Part shown: piece by piece, positions 48,536 to 55,892 of the stretch | Layout of the letters: each line of letters opens with the position of its first letter | Numbering within the stretch: position 1 is the first letter of the stretch | Source: DSWT01 sp035420085 | GTDB taxonomy: Bacteria > Chloroflexota > Anaerolineae > B4-G1 > SLSP01 | DNA length: 64,000 bases | NCBI GenBank assembly: GCA_035420085.1 | Contig: DAOLUH010000029.1 | Span: 8,526-72,525 of the forward strand | Direction of reading: 5' to 3' | Notes under the pieces: generated by a model | Told to the model about the DNA's origin: nothing | Database searches by the model: none | What the model saw: only the letters and a program-made list of their open reading frames with translations | Position numbers and translations under genes: made by a program

Positions 48536-49333
48536 TCAAAAATCGGCAAATCTGCGCATCAGAAAGCCAAACATCAGCGCCATCGCTTCTTCCACTGCCG
48601 GCGTCGGCAGCCCATCCACCGGCTCAAAACCGTGCCCGGCGTGCTGTAGAATGACCAGCTCGGACGACGCGCCGGCCTTGCGCAGCGCGTCGTGCAAACG
48701 CTGCGCCTGTTCCACCGGCACAACCGCATCTTTATCGCCGTGGATAATCAGGAACGGCGGAGCATCGGCGGCCACATACGTTACAGGGCTGGCGCTGACA
48801 AAGTGTTCCGCGCCGAAGACATTGCCCTTCAACTCCTCCACCGCTTCAGGAAACCGGGCGGTTAAATCGGTGGGGCCGGACATTTCGACCACAGCCTGCA
48901 CGCGGCTGGAGTGCTCCCGGTACGGACCGACATCCCAACCGGCGCGTTCATCGGCCAGGCCGGCCAGCGCCGCCAGGTGCCCGCCGGCGCTGTGACCGAT
49001 GACGGCGATGCGCTCAGCAGCGAGGTTATAGTCGGCGGCGTGGGCGCGCAGGAAGCGGATGGCGCACTTCACATCCTCAATCATCGCCGGGAAGCGATAG
49101 GCCGGGTACATGCGGTAGTTGAGCGAGACGACCAGAAAGCCGCTCGCCGTGGGCATCACTGGCAGCGGCGCTTTGTCGCCCTCCGTCCATCCGCCGCCGT
49201 GGATAAAGATCACGCCGGGCCAGGGGCCGACGGAGGTGGGATAGTAGACGTCCATCTTGAGGGCGTAACCATCTGTCGTGCAATAGGTCACGTCCTGTTC
49301 CGTTGTGCCGAGTTTGGTCGTGTCAAAAGCCAT
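48536..49333 (-). CDS. BD-FAE-like alpha/beta-hydrolase (carbohydrate esterase)
   Basis: A 265-residue esterase: the oxyanion HGGGWTEGD motif (about residues 48-56), SLNYRMYPAYRFPAMIEDVKCAIRFLRAHA, nucleophile elbow IGHSAGGHLAALAG, acid IHGDKDAVVPVEQ, and the final His in LQHAGHGFEP. The layout matches bifunctional feruloyl/acetylxylan esterase-like enzymes. There is no signal peptide, so it is cytoplasmic and would act on imported acylated oligosaccharides. Start set at the ATG at 49333 (tandem ATG at 49336). Confidence 0.88.
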   Translation of the reverse strand: MAFDTTKLGTTEQDVTYCTTDGYALKMDVYYPTSVGPWPGVIFIHGGGWTEGDKAPLPVMPTASGFLVVSLNYRMYPAYRFPAMIEDVKCAIRFLRAHAADYNLAAERIAVIGHSAGGHLAALAGLADERAGWDVGPYREHSSRVQAVVEMSGPTDLTARFPEAVEELKGNVFGAEHFVSASPVTYVAADAPPFLIIHGDKDAVVPVEQAQRLHDALRKAGASSELVILQHAGHGFEPVDGLPTPAVEEAMALMFGFLMRRFADF

Positions 49334-49364
49334 CATCGTCCCCCTCTCAAAAATCCGCGTTTGC

Positions 49365-50165
49365 CTATTTCCGCCCCCCAGACGAGGGCAACGAGCAAGG
49401 CACCGCACCCCTGAGATATTTTTCAAACCATTCCCACACGCGCTCGAACATTGCCGGCGGTGTTTCGTGGCCGGTTTGCGGGTATTCAACCAATTCGAGC
49501 AACTCCGGACGGGTGTACCGCTCTTTGATCTGCTGGTAGACGCGCCGTACTTCTTCGATGGGCACAATCGGATCGGCCTGCCCGTACTGCATCAGCAAAG
49601 GGAAATCGGCAACGCCTTCCAGAAACGCCTCGGCCGCCGTTCGCTGCTCCACAACAGCGATCATCACTTCGGTAACGCCGAATTCAGGATAGTGCTGCAT
49701 AATCTTGCGGATCGTGACCGGCCAAAACGGCGCCGCGCCCGCAACCTGCACCACAGCGGTCCGAATGTGCGGGGAACGACGCGGCAGGTAACGATAGATG
49801 ACCACGCCGCCCAATGAGATGCCCAGGAGTCCAATGCGCGTGCCATCGGCGACACGATCCCCGGCATAAAAACTGACCAGCCTTTCGATATACTCCGCCG
49901 AACGCGCCAACACCTCATCCAGGCGTGGGGCGACTTGAGCGGGAATGAATTCGCCATCACAGGCTTCCCCGTGCAAATAAAGGTCAATGGAAACGGTGTA
50001 ATAGCCGCGCTGCGCCAGTTGGTAACCTTGCGAGAAGCAATGCTCCTTTCTGCCGGAAAAGCCGTGCATGATGAGCACGAGGGGCAGTTTTTCGCTGGCC
50101 TCCGGGTTATAAAATTCCAGGACGGGAATATCCTCAATACGACGATGGTCAATCAGAATTTTCAT
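49365..50165 (-). CDS. Alpha/beta-hydrolase, dienelactone-hydrolase/peptidase S9-like
   Basis: A 266-residue hydrolase. It has the oxyanion region LVLIMHGFSGRKEHCFSQG, the elbow GLLGISLGGVVIYRYLP (Ser in GxSxG), acid MQYGQADPIVPIEEV, and the final His in YPQTGHETPPAMFERV. It resembles the YtaP/YitV-type family. The gene starts 17 bp inside the end of the regulator-hydrolase fusion, so the two are translated together. It is cytoplasmic; the substrate is probably an ester of the imported sugar (inference). Confidence 0.85.
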   Translation of the reverse strand: MKILIDHRRIEDIPVLEFYNPEASEKLPLVLIMHGFSGRKEHCFSQGYQLAQRGYYTVSIDLYLHGEACDGEFIPAQVAPRLDEVLARSAEYIERLVSFYAGDRVADGTRIGLLGISLGGVVIYRYLPRRSPHIRTAVVQVAGAAPFWPVTIRKIMQHYPEFGVTEVMIAVVEQRTAAEAFLEGVADFPLLMQYGQADPIVPIEEVRRVYQQIKERYTRPELLELVEYPQTGHETPPAMFERVWEWFEKYLRGAVPCSLPSSGGRK

Positions 50166-51735
50166 GCGTCAGTGTCCTTTCGGCAATAACCGCAGTGCGA
50201 CGCGCCAACGCGGAAATGCGGGTGTCGGGACAGTGGGCCAGAGCCGTACACAGCGTATCCTCCAGCGGCGCGCTCCACTGCACGGGGATGCGCGCGGCGG
50301 TATAGAGCGCGCCCATCACCGAACCAACGCTCGCGGCGTTGCTGCCTGCATCCATCCCACAGGCAACGGTCAGACCAAGCGTGCGGTCGAAATCACCATT
50401 CCCATATAACAGCGCCAAAATGACCCAGGCCGTGTTGTTGAGCGTATGGATAGGCGAATACGTGCCGTAGCGCAATAACAGTTGCTCGTAGGCTTGCTCC
50501 CAATCCGCGTCGTCGCGGCGCGCGTCCAACACCGTGTTGACCGCCTCCGCCAACCGGCAGTTTTGCGGAATCTCCGACAGGCCCACGCGGACAATCTCCT
50601 CTATGTCGTCCGTCACAAAAGCCCAGGCCAGCATCGCCGCCATCAACATCGCGCTGTAAACGCCGTTCTTGGTGTGCGAAAGCGCCGCGTCCTTGTAGGC
50701 GAGCATCGCCGCCAGCTCCGGCTTGCCCGGTGCGATGTAGCCGTAGACGTCAGCCCGCGTTCGCGCGCCGTCGTACTCGCGCTCCGGGTTCACGAAAGTC
50801 GCGGCCTCTTCGGGATGGACGTTCCACACCAGATTGCGATAGACAGCGCGCTCGGTCGTGTGGATATGAAAATAGGGAAGATGGGTCAGCCATGCGGTGG
50901 CAACGTCGGCAGTCGTGAACTCTGGCCCGTAGGTTTCCAGGATACGCAGCGCAAGCAGCGTGAAGTCGGTGTCGTCGTCGCAGGGCGCGCCGTGGATTTC
51001 GCCGCGAAAGCAGCCGGTCGCTTCGGGCTTGAGTTCGAAGCCCGGCGGCGGCGAGACCACGCGCGGGACATAATCCACGAGGGGATAGCTACCCGCCAGT
51101 TGTAGATACTGCGTGACTTTGCTTTTCGACCACCCCATTTGTAACGGCTTGCCCGCCACGCAGCCAGCGACTCGGCCCAACCACGCGCCATAAATCCGCT
51201 CGTACAGCGTATTCGAGGTGATAACCACCGGCGCGGCGCGTGGGCCATCGGGGCGGGCGCGGCGGATGTCGGCCAGCGCGTCAGGCTCGTCATAGCCAAA
51301 ATTAGGTCGCAGCGGGGCGGATGCTAGCTCGGTGTACAGACGGTACAGCTTTTGCTTGGACAGCTTACCGAGTCCAACCAATTGCTCTCGATAGCCGTTG
51401 ACCGCATACCCCTCTTCGTCGCGCTGTTGCAGCTCCAATTGCAGCACTTCCAGAATTTGCGGGACATCGTAGAAGGCCATCAATCCAGGCGGCGGGAGCA
51501 TCTTCCCGGCGGCGCGGCGCAGGCGTTTACCGCCGGCTTGCGTCGCGTGACGGCGCGCCAGATTTTGCGCGTACTGGTCAGGCTGATAGGCCAGCTCCTC
51601 CACCACCTGCAAGATACGCGCGCGGGTGGATTCGGCCATGCGTCCCTTTCCGGAGAGCGCCTGCGAGACCGTGGCGACGGAGACGCCGACCTGATTGGCG
51701 ATATCTTCCAAAGTTATTTTTGGTTTCCGATTCAT
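50149..51735 (-). CDS. LacI-type HTH fused to an ADP-ribosylglycohydrolase domain
   Basis: 528 residues. Residues 1-60 are a full LacI-family DNA-binding domain: KITLEDIANQVGVSVATVSQ, ALSGKGRMAESTRARIL, and the hinge-region ELAYQPDQYAQNLARR. The usual periplasmic-binding-type sensor is absent. Instead, after a linker, residues 168-520 form an ADP-ribosylglycohydrolase domain: YERIYGAWLGRVAGCVAGKPL, metal-binding HGAPCDDDTDF (D243-D245, D247), and GMDAGSNAASVGSVMGAL near 475. Catalytic acids are intact, so it may cleave or bind an ADP-ribosyl- or N-glycoside-like ligand and regulate directly. It heads the eight-gene operon down to 43185. No good ribosome site precedes the ATG; a TTG at 51759 is an alternative. 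Confidence 0.9.
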   Translation of the reverse strand: MNRKPKITLEDIANQVGVSVATVSQALSGKGRMAESTRARILQVVEELAYQPDQYAQNLARRHATQAGGKRLRRAAGKMLPPPGLMAFYDVPQILEVLQLELQQRDEEGYAVNGYREQLVGLGKLSKQKLYRLYTELASAPLRPNFGYDEPDALADIRRARPDGPRAAPVVITSNTLYERIYGAWLGRVAGCVAGKPLQMGWSKSKVTQYLQLAGSYPLVDYVPRVVSPPPGFELKPEATGCFRGEIHGAPCDDDTDFTLLALRILETYGPEFTTADVATAWLTHLPYFHIHTTERAVYRNLVWNVHPEEAATFVNPEREYDGARTRADVYGYIAPGKPELAAMLAYKDAALSHTKNGVYSAMLMAAMLAWAFVTDDIEEIVRVGLSEIPQNCRLAEAVNTVLDARRDDADWEQAYEQLLLRYGTYSPIHTLNNTAWVILALLYGNGDFDRTLGLTVACGMDAGSNAASVGSVMGALYTAARIPVQWSAPLEDTLCTALAHCPDTRISALARRTAVIAERTLTHENSD

Positions 51736-51777
51736 GATAAATCGCTTATGCCAGGTCAAGAATGAGAGGAATTAATA

Positions 51778-51793
51778 GATTAAACGCTTAATC
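51778..51793 (-). promoter_or_regulatory. LacI-type operator
   Basis: GATTAAACGCTTAATC, with 14 of 16 symmetric positions and the LacI/GalR-family core AAnCGnTT. It starts at the predicted transcription start of the fusion gene, so binding by the fusion's own HTH would block its operon. Confidence 0.8.
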
Positions 51794-51799
51794 ATTATT

Positions 51800-51828
51800 A
51801 TGATAACGCCAAATCGGCGGTTTGTCAA
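51800..51828 (-). promoter_or_regulatory. Predicted sigma70 promoter of the HTH-ADPRGH operon
   Basis: On the minus strand: TTGACA (51828-51823), a 17-bp spacer, and TATCAT (51805-51800). Transcription would start at about 51793, at the edge of the LacI-type operator. Confidence 0.82.
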
Positions 51829-51888
51829 TAGGCAAATCAGGACTATCGCATATAATATCGGCAACACGTTACCAATCGGAGGCACACG

Positions 51889-52701
51889 ATGAACCTGACA
51901 AGACACATAACGCCGCACGGCTCACGTTGGGCGCTCGATGGCGCATACTTACCTCCCAGCTTCGACCTGGGCTTGCTCCTCGAACTGCCCTGCGAGGCCA
52001 TCGCGCCGTTTCTGGCGACATTGCCCACCGAGGGCAAAGCCACGGGCGACCTGCTCGCCCCCATCGAAGCGACGCAGGAAGTCTGGGCGGCCGGCGTGAC
52101 TTACCTGCGCAGCCGCGACGCCCGCGAGGCCGAGTCCAAGACCGGCGACATTTACACGCGCGTCTACGTCGCGGAGCGCCCGGAATTGTTCTTCAAGGCG
52201 GCGGGCTGGCGCGTCGTCGGTCCTGGTGGCGCGATCCGCGTGCGCCCGGATAGCACGTGGGACGTGCCGGAGCCGGAACTCACGCTCGTGATCAACCGGC
52301 ACGGTGAAATCGTCGGTTACTGCGCGGGGAACGACGTTTCGTCGCGCAGCATCGAGGGCGAAAATCCGCTCTATCTGCCACAGGCCAAAGTCTACAACGG
52401 CTCGTGCGCGCTGGGGCCGGGCATCCAGATCGCCGCCCCGGACGCGCTGCGCGACATTCCCATCCACATCGAGATCACCCGCCACGGCGAAACAATCTAC
52501 GCCGGCGAGGCCAGCACCTCGCAGATGAAGCGCGCCTTCGAGGAACTGGCGGCGTATCTGTACCGCGAACTCGACTTCCCCCACGGCGCGTTCCTGATGA
52601 CCGGCACCTGTCTCGTCCCGCCGGACAATTTCACGCTACAAAGCGGGGATGTGGTCACGATTGCGGTCGGGTCGTTGGTGCTAGAGAACCGCGTGCAATA
52701 G
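51889..52701 (+). CDS. FAH-family 2-keto-3-deoxy-pentonate dehydratase
   Basis: A 270-residue fumarylacetoacetate-hydrolase-fold enzyme. Motifs WAAGVTYLRSRDAREAES, ERPELFFKAAGWRVVGPG, DSTWDVPEPELTLVIN (metal-binding E-x-E), GYCAGNDVSSRSIEGENPLYLPQAK and YNGSCALGPG match 2-dehydro-3-deoxy-D-arabinonate/xylonate dehydratases of the Weimberg and related pathways. The product is 2,5-dioxopentanoate (2-oxoglutarate semialdehyde). CGGAGGCACACG precedes the ATG, and a TATAAT box lies at 51851. It is divergent from the HTH-ADPRGH gene across a 153-bp region that contains the LacI-type operator, so both may share control. Confidence 0.9.
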   Translation: MNLTRHITPHGSRWALDGAYLPPSFDLGLLLELPCEAIAPFLATLPTEGKATGDLLAPIEATQEVWAAGVTYLRSRDAREAESKTGDIYTRVYVAERPELFFKAAGWRVVGPGGAIRVRPDSTWDVPEPELTLVINRHGEIVGYCAGNDVSSRSIEGENPLYLPQAKVYNGSCALGPGIQIAAPDALRDIPIHIEITRHGETIYAGEASTSQMKRAFEELAAYLYRELDFPHGAFLMTGTCLVPPDNFTLQSGDVVTIAVGSLVLENRVQ

Positions 52702-52772
52702 AACGACCGAAATACAGAAAGACAAGCAAATATGCTATACTGTAGGCAACACAGTAAGAAAGGGGGTGAACT

Positions 52773-53180
52773 ATGACGCTTCAAACCATAAGCGTGAAAA
52801 TTCCTGGCACATTGTATCGGCGTTTGCAAACCACGGCGGCGCTTACAAAGCAATCTCTGGATGAAATCGTCGCCCAAACGCTGCACGCCAATGTGCCGCC
52901 CTCATTGGATGATGCGCCGCCGGACATGCACACCGAGCTGTCCGCTTTGCTGACCGCCAGCACAGATGATGTGTGGGCCGTGGCGCACAGCGTTTTGGAC
53001 GCACAACAATGGCGACGGCATCAGGATTTACTGTTTCGTAACGCAGAACAAACATTGACCGATGCGGAACGGGCGGAACTAGAACAGTTGCGGCGTGAAA
53101 CTGACCGATACGTGCTGCGCAAATCGTTTGCTCTGGCTATTCTAAAATGGCGTGGGTACACATTGCCAGGCGAATCATAG
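52773..53180 (+). CDS. Small protein paired with an HNH endonuclease
   Basis: 135 residues. The N-terminus TISVKIPGTLYRRLQTTAALTKQSLDEIVAQTL resembles a ribbon-helix-helix antitoxin or DNA-binding domain. The C-terminus is helical (DAERAELEQLRRETDRYVLRKSFALAILKWRG). GGGGGTGA precedes the ATG, and TATACT (52736) is a plausible -10. It ends one base before the HNH gene start. Pairs of this kind next to an HNH protein recur in Chloroflexota and cyanobacteria; the role is unknown, possibly toxin-antitoxin or selfish. Confidence 0.75.
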   Translation: MTLQTISVKIPGTLYRRLQTTAALTKQSLDEIVAQTLHANVPPSLDDAPPDMHTELSALLTASTDDVWAVAHSVLDAQQWRRHQDLLFRNAEQTLTDAERAELEQLRRETDRYVLRKSFALAILKWRGYTLPGES

Positions 53181-53181
53181 T

Positions 53182-53610
53182 ATGTCCAAACGCGCATATG
53201 TTCCCCCCCGTTTGCGAAAACAGCTTGTGGAACGCGCCAGACAGCGGTGCAGCTATTGCCGCAGCCCCGAAGCTGGAGGAGTTCCGATGGCAATTGATCA
53301 CGTCATCCCTTTAGTTGCTGGTGGAACGACGGATATAAACAACTTGACGTTAGCCTGTTATCGCTGCAACGAATTTAAGGATGGGCGCACTACCGCAATT
53401 GATCCCCAAACCGGTGAACCGGTACCGTTGTTTAATCCTTGTTTGCAAGACTGGCATAAGCATTTCTGCTGGAGTGAAGATGGCCTGACGATCATAGGAC
53501 AAACGGCCATTGGACGCGCTACGCTTGTCGCTCTGCGTTTGAATGATGAGTGGCTGATCCGCGCACGTCGCATCTGGCGTACTGCGGGCATCCATCCCCC
53601 ACTGGAATAA
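53182..53610 (+). CDS. HNH endonuclease
   Basis: A 142-residue HNH nuclease: zinc knuckle CSYCRSPE (about residues 24-31), catalytic AIDHVIPLVAGGTTDINNLTLACYRCNEFKDGRT (D-H...N...C-x2-CN), and a C-terminal tail. All metal and catalytic residues are present. It starts one base after the upstream small gene, so the two are coupled. The pair interrupts the two pentose-catabolic genes (51889 and 53650), which suggests insertion. Confidence 0.92.
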   Translation: MSKRAYVPPRLRKQLVERARQRCSYCRSPEAGGVPMAIDHVIPLVAGGTTDINNLTLACYRCNEFKDGRTTAIDPQTGEPVPLFNPCLQDWHKHFCWSEDGLTIIGQTAIGRATLVALRLNDEWLIRARRIWRTAGIHPPLE

Positions 53611-53649
53611 CACGCTCATAACGAGAACACGCCTTTTGAAGGAGGAACT

Positions 53650-55230
53650 ATGGCACTACAACCAGTTTTGATCAACGGCGAATGGCGCGCGTCGGAGGCG
53701 GTGGGCGAATTCGAGGCCATCAACCCATCGACGAAGACGGCGCTGCCGGACACCTATCCTGTGTCGAGCGCGGCGGAGGTCGAAGAAGCGATCCGCGCCG
53801 GGTATGCGGCGGCGGTTGCGCTGCGGGCAATGTCGCCGGAGCAGATTGCGCGCTTCCTCGAAGTCTACGCGGACGCCATCGAAGCGCGGGCCGATGCGCT
53901 GGTCGAACTCGCCTATGCTGAGACCGCGCTGCCCAAATCGCCGCGCCTGCGCGACGTAGAACTGCCGCGCACGACGGATCAACTGCGGCAGGCCGCCGCC
54001 GTTGCCCGCGAGCGATCCTGGTGTCTGGCGACGATTGACACAAAGCGCAATATCCGCTCGATGTACGGGGCGCTCGGCGGGCCGGTCGTCGTCTTCGGGC
54101 CGAACAACTTCCCGTTTGCGTTCAACTCGGTGGCCGGCGGGGACTTCGTGGCGGCGATTGCGGCGGGCAATCCCGTCATCGCCAAGGCCAACACCGGGCA
54201 TCCCGGCACGACGAAGCTCCTCACCGAGGGCGCGTTCGAGGCGATCCAGGCGACCGGTATGCCAAAGGCGCTAGTGCAACTGCTCTACCGTGTTCAGCCA
54301 GACGTCGGCTACCGGCTGGTGAGCCATCCGCTGGTCGGCGCGACCGGGTTCACGGGCAGTCGTAGCGCGGGCCTGCGCCTCAAGGAAGCGGCGGACAAGG
54401 CCGGCAAGCCGATCTACCTGGAGATGTCGAGCATCAACCCGATCTTCGTGCTCCCCGGCGCGTTGGAAGAGCGGCTCGACGCGGTCGCCGGAGAGTTGTA
54501 TGCCTCGTGCTCGCTCGGCACAGGGCAGTTCTGCACCAAACCGGGCTTCGTCGTCCTGCTACAAAACGAGAGAAGCGAAGCCTTCTTTGAGAAGGTGAAG
54601 GAACACTTCCAGAACCCGCCCGGCGTGCTGCTCGGTGAGAGCGGTGTGTGGACAATTGCCGATGCGGTAGAAAAGCTGCAAGTGGCCGGGGCGGAACTCG
54701 TCACCGGCGGATACGAAGTCGAGGGGCCGAGCTATCGCTACGCGAACACGCTCCTGCGCGTCTCCGGCGACGACTTCCTGAAGAATCCCCATGCGCTGCA
54801 AATCGAGGCGTTTGGTGTCGTGTCGCTCGTCGTCTTTGCACGGGACATCGCGCAGATGTGCGAAATTGCCGAATCGCTCGAAGGCAACCTCACCGGCTGC
54901 CTCTACAGCCACACCGGCGGCGGCGACGACGCGCTCTACGACCAGGTCGCGCCGATCCTGCGTACTAAAGTCGGGCGGCTGCTCAACGATAAGATGCCCA
55001 CCGGCGTCGCCGTCAGCCCGGCGATGAACCACGGCGGCCCCTACCCCGCGACGGGCCATCCTGGCTTCACCGCCGTCGGCGTGCCCGCGTCGATGTTGCG
55101 CTTCGGCGCGCTGCACAGCTACGACGCCGTCCGCCCGCACCGCCTCCCGCCGGAGTTGCAGGACAAGAATCCAACGGGGAGGATGTGGCGGCTGATCGAC
55201 GGGGTGTGGACGCAGAAAGATATTGCATAA
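53650..55230 (+). CDS. 2,5-dioxovalerate (2-oxoglutarate semialdehyde) dehydrogenase
   Basis: A 526-residue NAD(P)+ aldehyde dehydrogenase of the KGSADH type: INGEWRASEAVGEFEAINPSTKTALPDTYPV start, cofactor region VFGPNNFPFAFNSVAGGDFVAAIAAGNPVI, FTGSRSAGL, general-base YLEMSSINPIFVLPGAL, catalytic Cys in SLGTGQFCTKPGFVVL, and IEAFGVVSLVV. The long NFPFAFN/GQFCTKPG form is typical of the 2,5-dioxovalerate group rather than of general ALDHs. It oxidises 2-oxoglutarate semialdehyde to 2-oxoglutarate, the last step of the oxidative xylose or arabinose route. GAAGGAGGAACT precedes the ATG. Confidence 0.9.
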   Translation: MALQPVLINGEWRASEAVGEFEAINPSTKTALPDTYPVSSAAEVEEAIRAGYAAAVALRAMSPEQIARFLEVYADAIEARADALVELAYAETALPKSPRLRDVELPRTTDQLRQAAAVARERSWCLATIDTKRNIRSMYGALGGPVVVFGPNNFPFAFNSVAGGDFVAAIAAGNPVIAKANTGHPGTTKLLTEGAFEAIQATGMPKALVQLLYRVQPDVGYRLVSHPLVGATGFTGSRSAGLRLKEAADKAGKPIYLEMSSINPIFVLPGALEERLDAVAGELYASCSLGTGQFCTKPGFVVLLQNERSEAFFEKVKEHFQNPPGVLLGESGVWTIADAVEKLQVAGAELVTGGYEVEGPSYRYANTLLRVSGDDFLKNPHALQIEAFGVVSLVVFARDIAQMCEIAESLEGNLTGCLYSHTGGGDDALYDQVAPILRTKVGRLLNDKMPTGVAVSPAMNHGGPYPATGHPGFTAVGVPASMLRFGALHSYDAVRPHRLPPELQDKNPTGRMWRLIDGVWTQKDIA

Positions 55231-55248
55231 TATTCGAGTGTAGAGCTT

Positions 55249-55356
55249 GCCGACCACGAATCTGGGAACCAATAAACGAATTCAGAACTCGGCTTGACCA
55301 AAGCTTTACGTTGAGCAGGCACCCATTCGCTTATTCGTTTTGAATTCGTGGTCGGC
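55249..55356. repeat. Long imperfect inverted repeat after the aldehyde dehydrogenase gene
   Basis: Outer arms GCCGACCACGAAT (55249-55261) and ATTCGTGGTCGGC (55344-55356) match perfectly. Inner pairs (aataaacgaattc / gcttattcgttttgaattc) extend it. It could be a transcript-end hairpin or a small mobile palindrome; no coding content. Confidence 0.75.
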
Positions 55357-55394
55357 CTACGTGCCTGAATAAACATGACTATGCCGTTTAGCCG

Positions 55395-55862
55395 ATGAAC
55401 CTGCAAGTTCGCCAAATACGACCAAACGAACTACCGGAAGTGCTAAAGCTATACGAGCACCTGCACGCCGAAGACGAACCGCTGCCAGATGCGGCGACGG
55501 TCACGCAGGTGTGGAACGAACTGTGCGCCGATCCGAAGCTGCACTGCCTCATCGCTACGGTGGATGACACACCGGTCGCATCGTGCATCCTGGCGGTCAT
55601 CCCCAACCTGACGCGAGGCGCGCGGCCTTACGGGTTGATCGAGAACGTCGTCACCCACGCAGGTTATCGTCGTCAGGGCATCGGCACGGCGCTGCTGCGT
55701 CACGCGCTGACGATAGCGTGGGAGCACAACTGCTACAAAGTAATGCTGCTCACCAGGCGCAAGGACGAGGGCGTGCTGCGTTTTTACGAAAAGGCTGGTT
55801 TCCGACAAGGTGTGAAGACGGGGTTCATCGCTTACCCACCTCAAAAGAAGTCAACGGATTGA
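55395..55862 (+). CDS. GNAT-family acetyltransferase
   Basis: A 155-residue acetyltransferase: LQVRQIRPNELPEVLKLYEHLHAEDEP opens, IENVVTHAGYRRQGIGTALLRHAL is the acetyl-CoA binding motif A (RRQGIGTAL at residues 90-98), and CYKVMLLTRRKDEGVLRFYEKAGF is motif B. It is typical of small single-domain GNAT proteins; the acceptor is unknown. No strong ribosome site precedes the ATG. Confidence 0.9.
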   Translation: MNLQVRQIRPNELPEVLKLYEHLHAEDEPLPDAATVTQVWNELCADPKLHCLIATVDDTPVASCILAVIPNLTRGARPYGLIENVVTHAGYRRQGIGTALLRHALTIAWEHNCYKVMLLTRRKDEGVLRFYEKAGFRQGVKTGFIAYPPQKKSTD

Positions 55863-55878
55863 ACGGATGAAACGGATT
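55851..55878. repeat. 9-bp array (ACGGATTGA)
   Basis: acggattga-acggatgaa-acggatttg: three in-phase nonamers. They overlap the end of the GNAT gene and run up to the next ribosome site. Confidence 0.8.
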
Positions 55879-55892
55879 TGAGGAGTTGCAAT

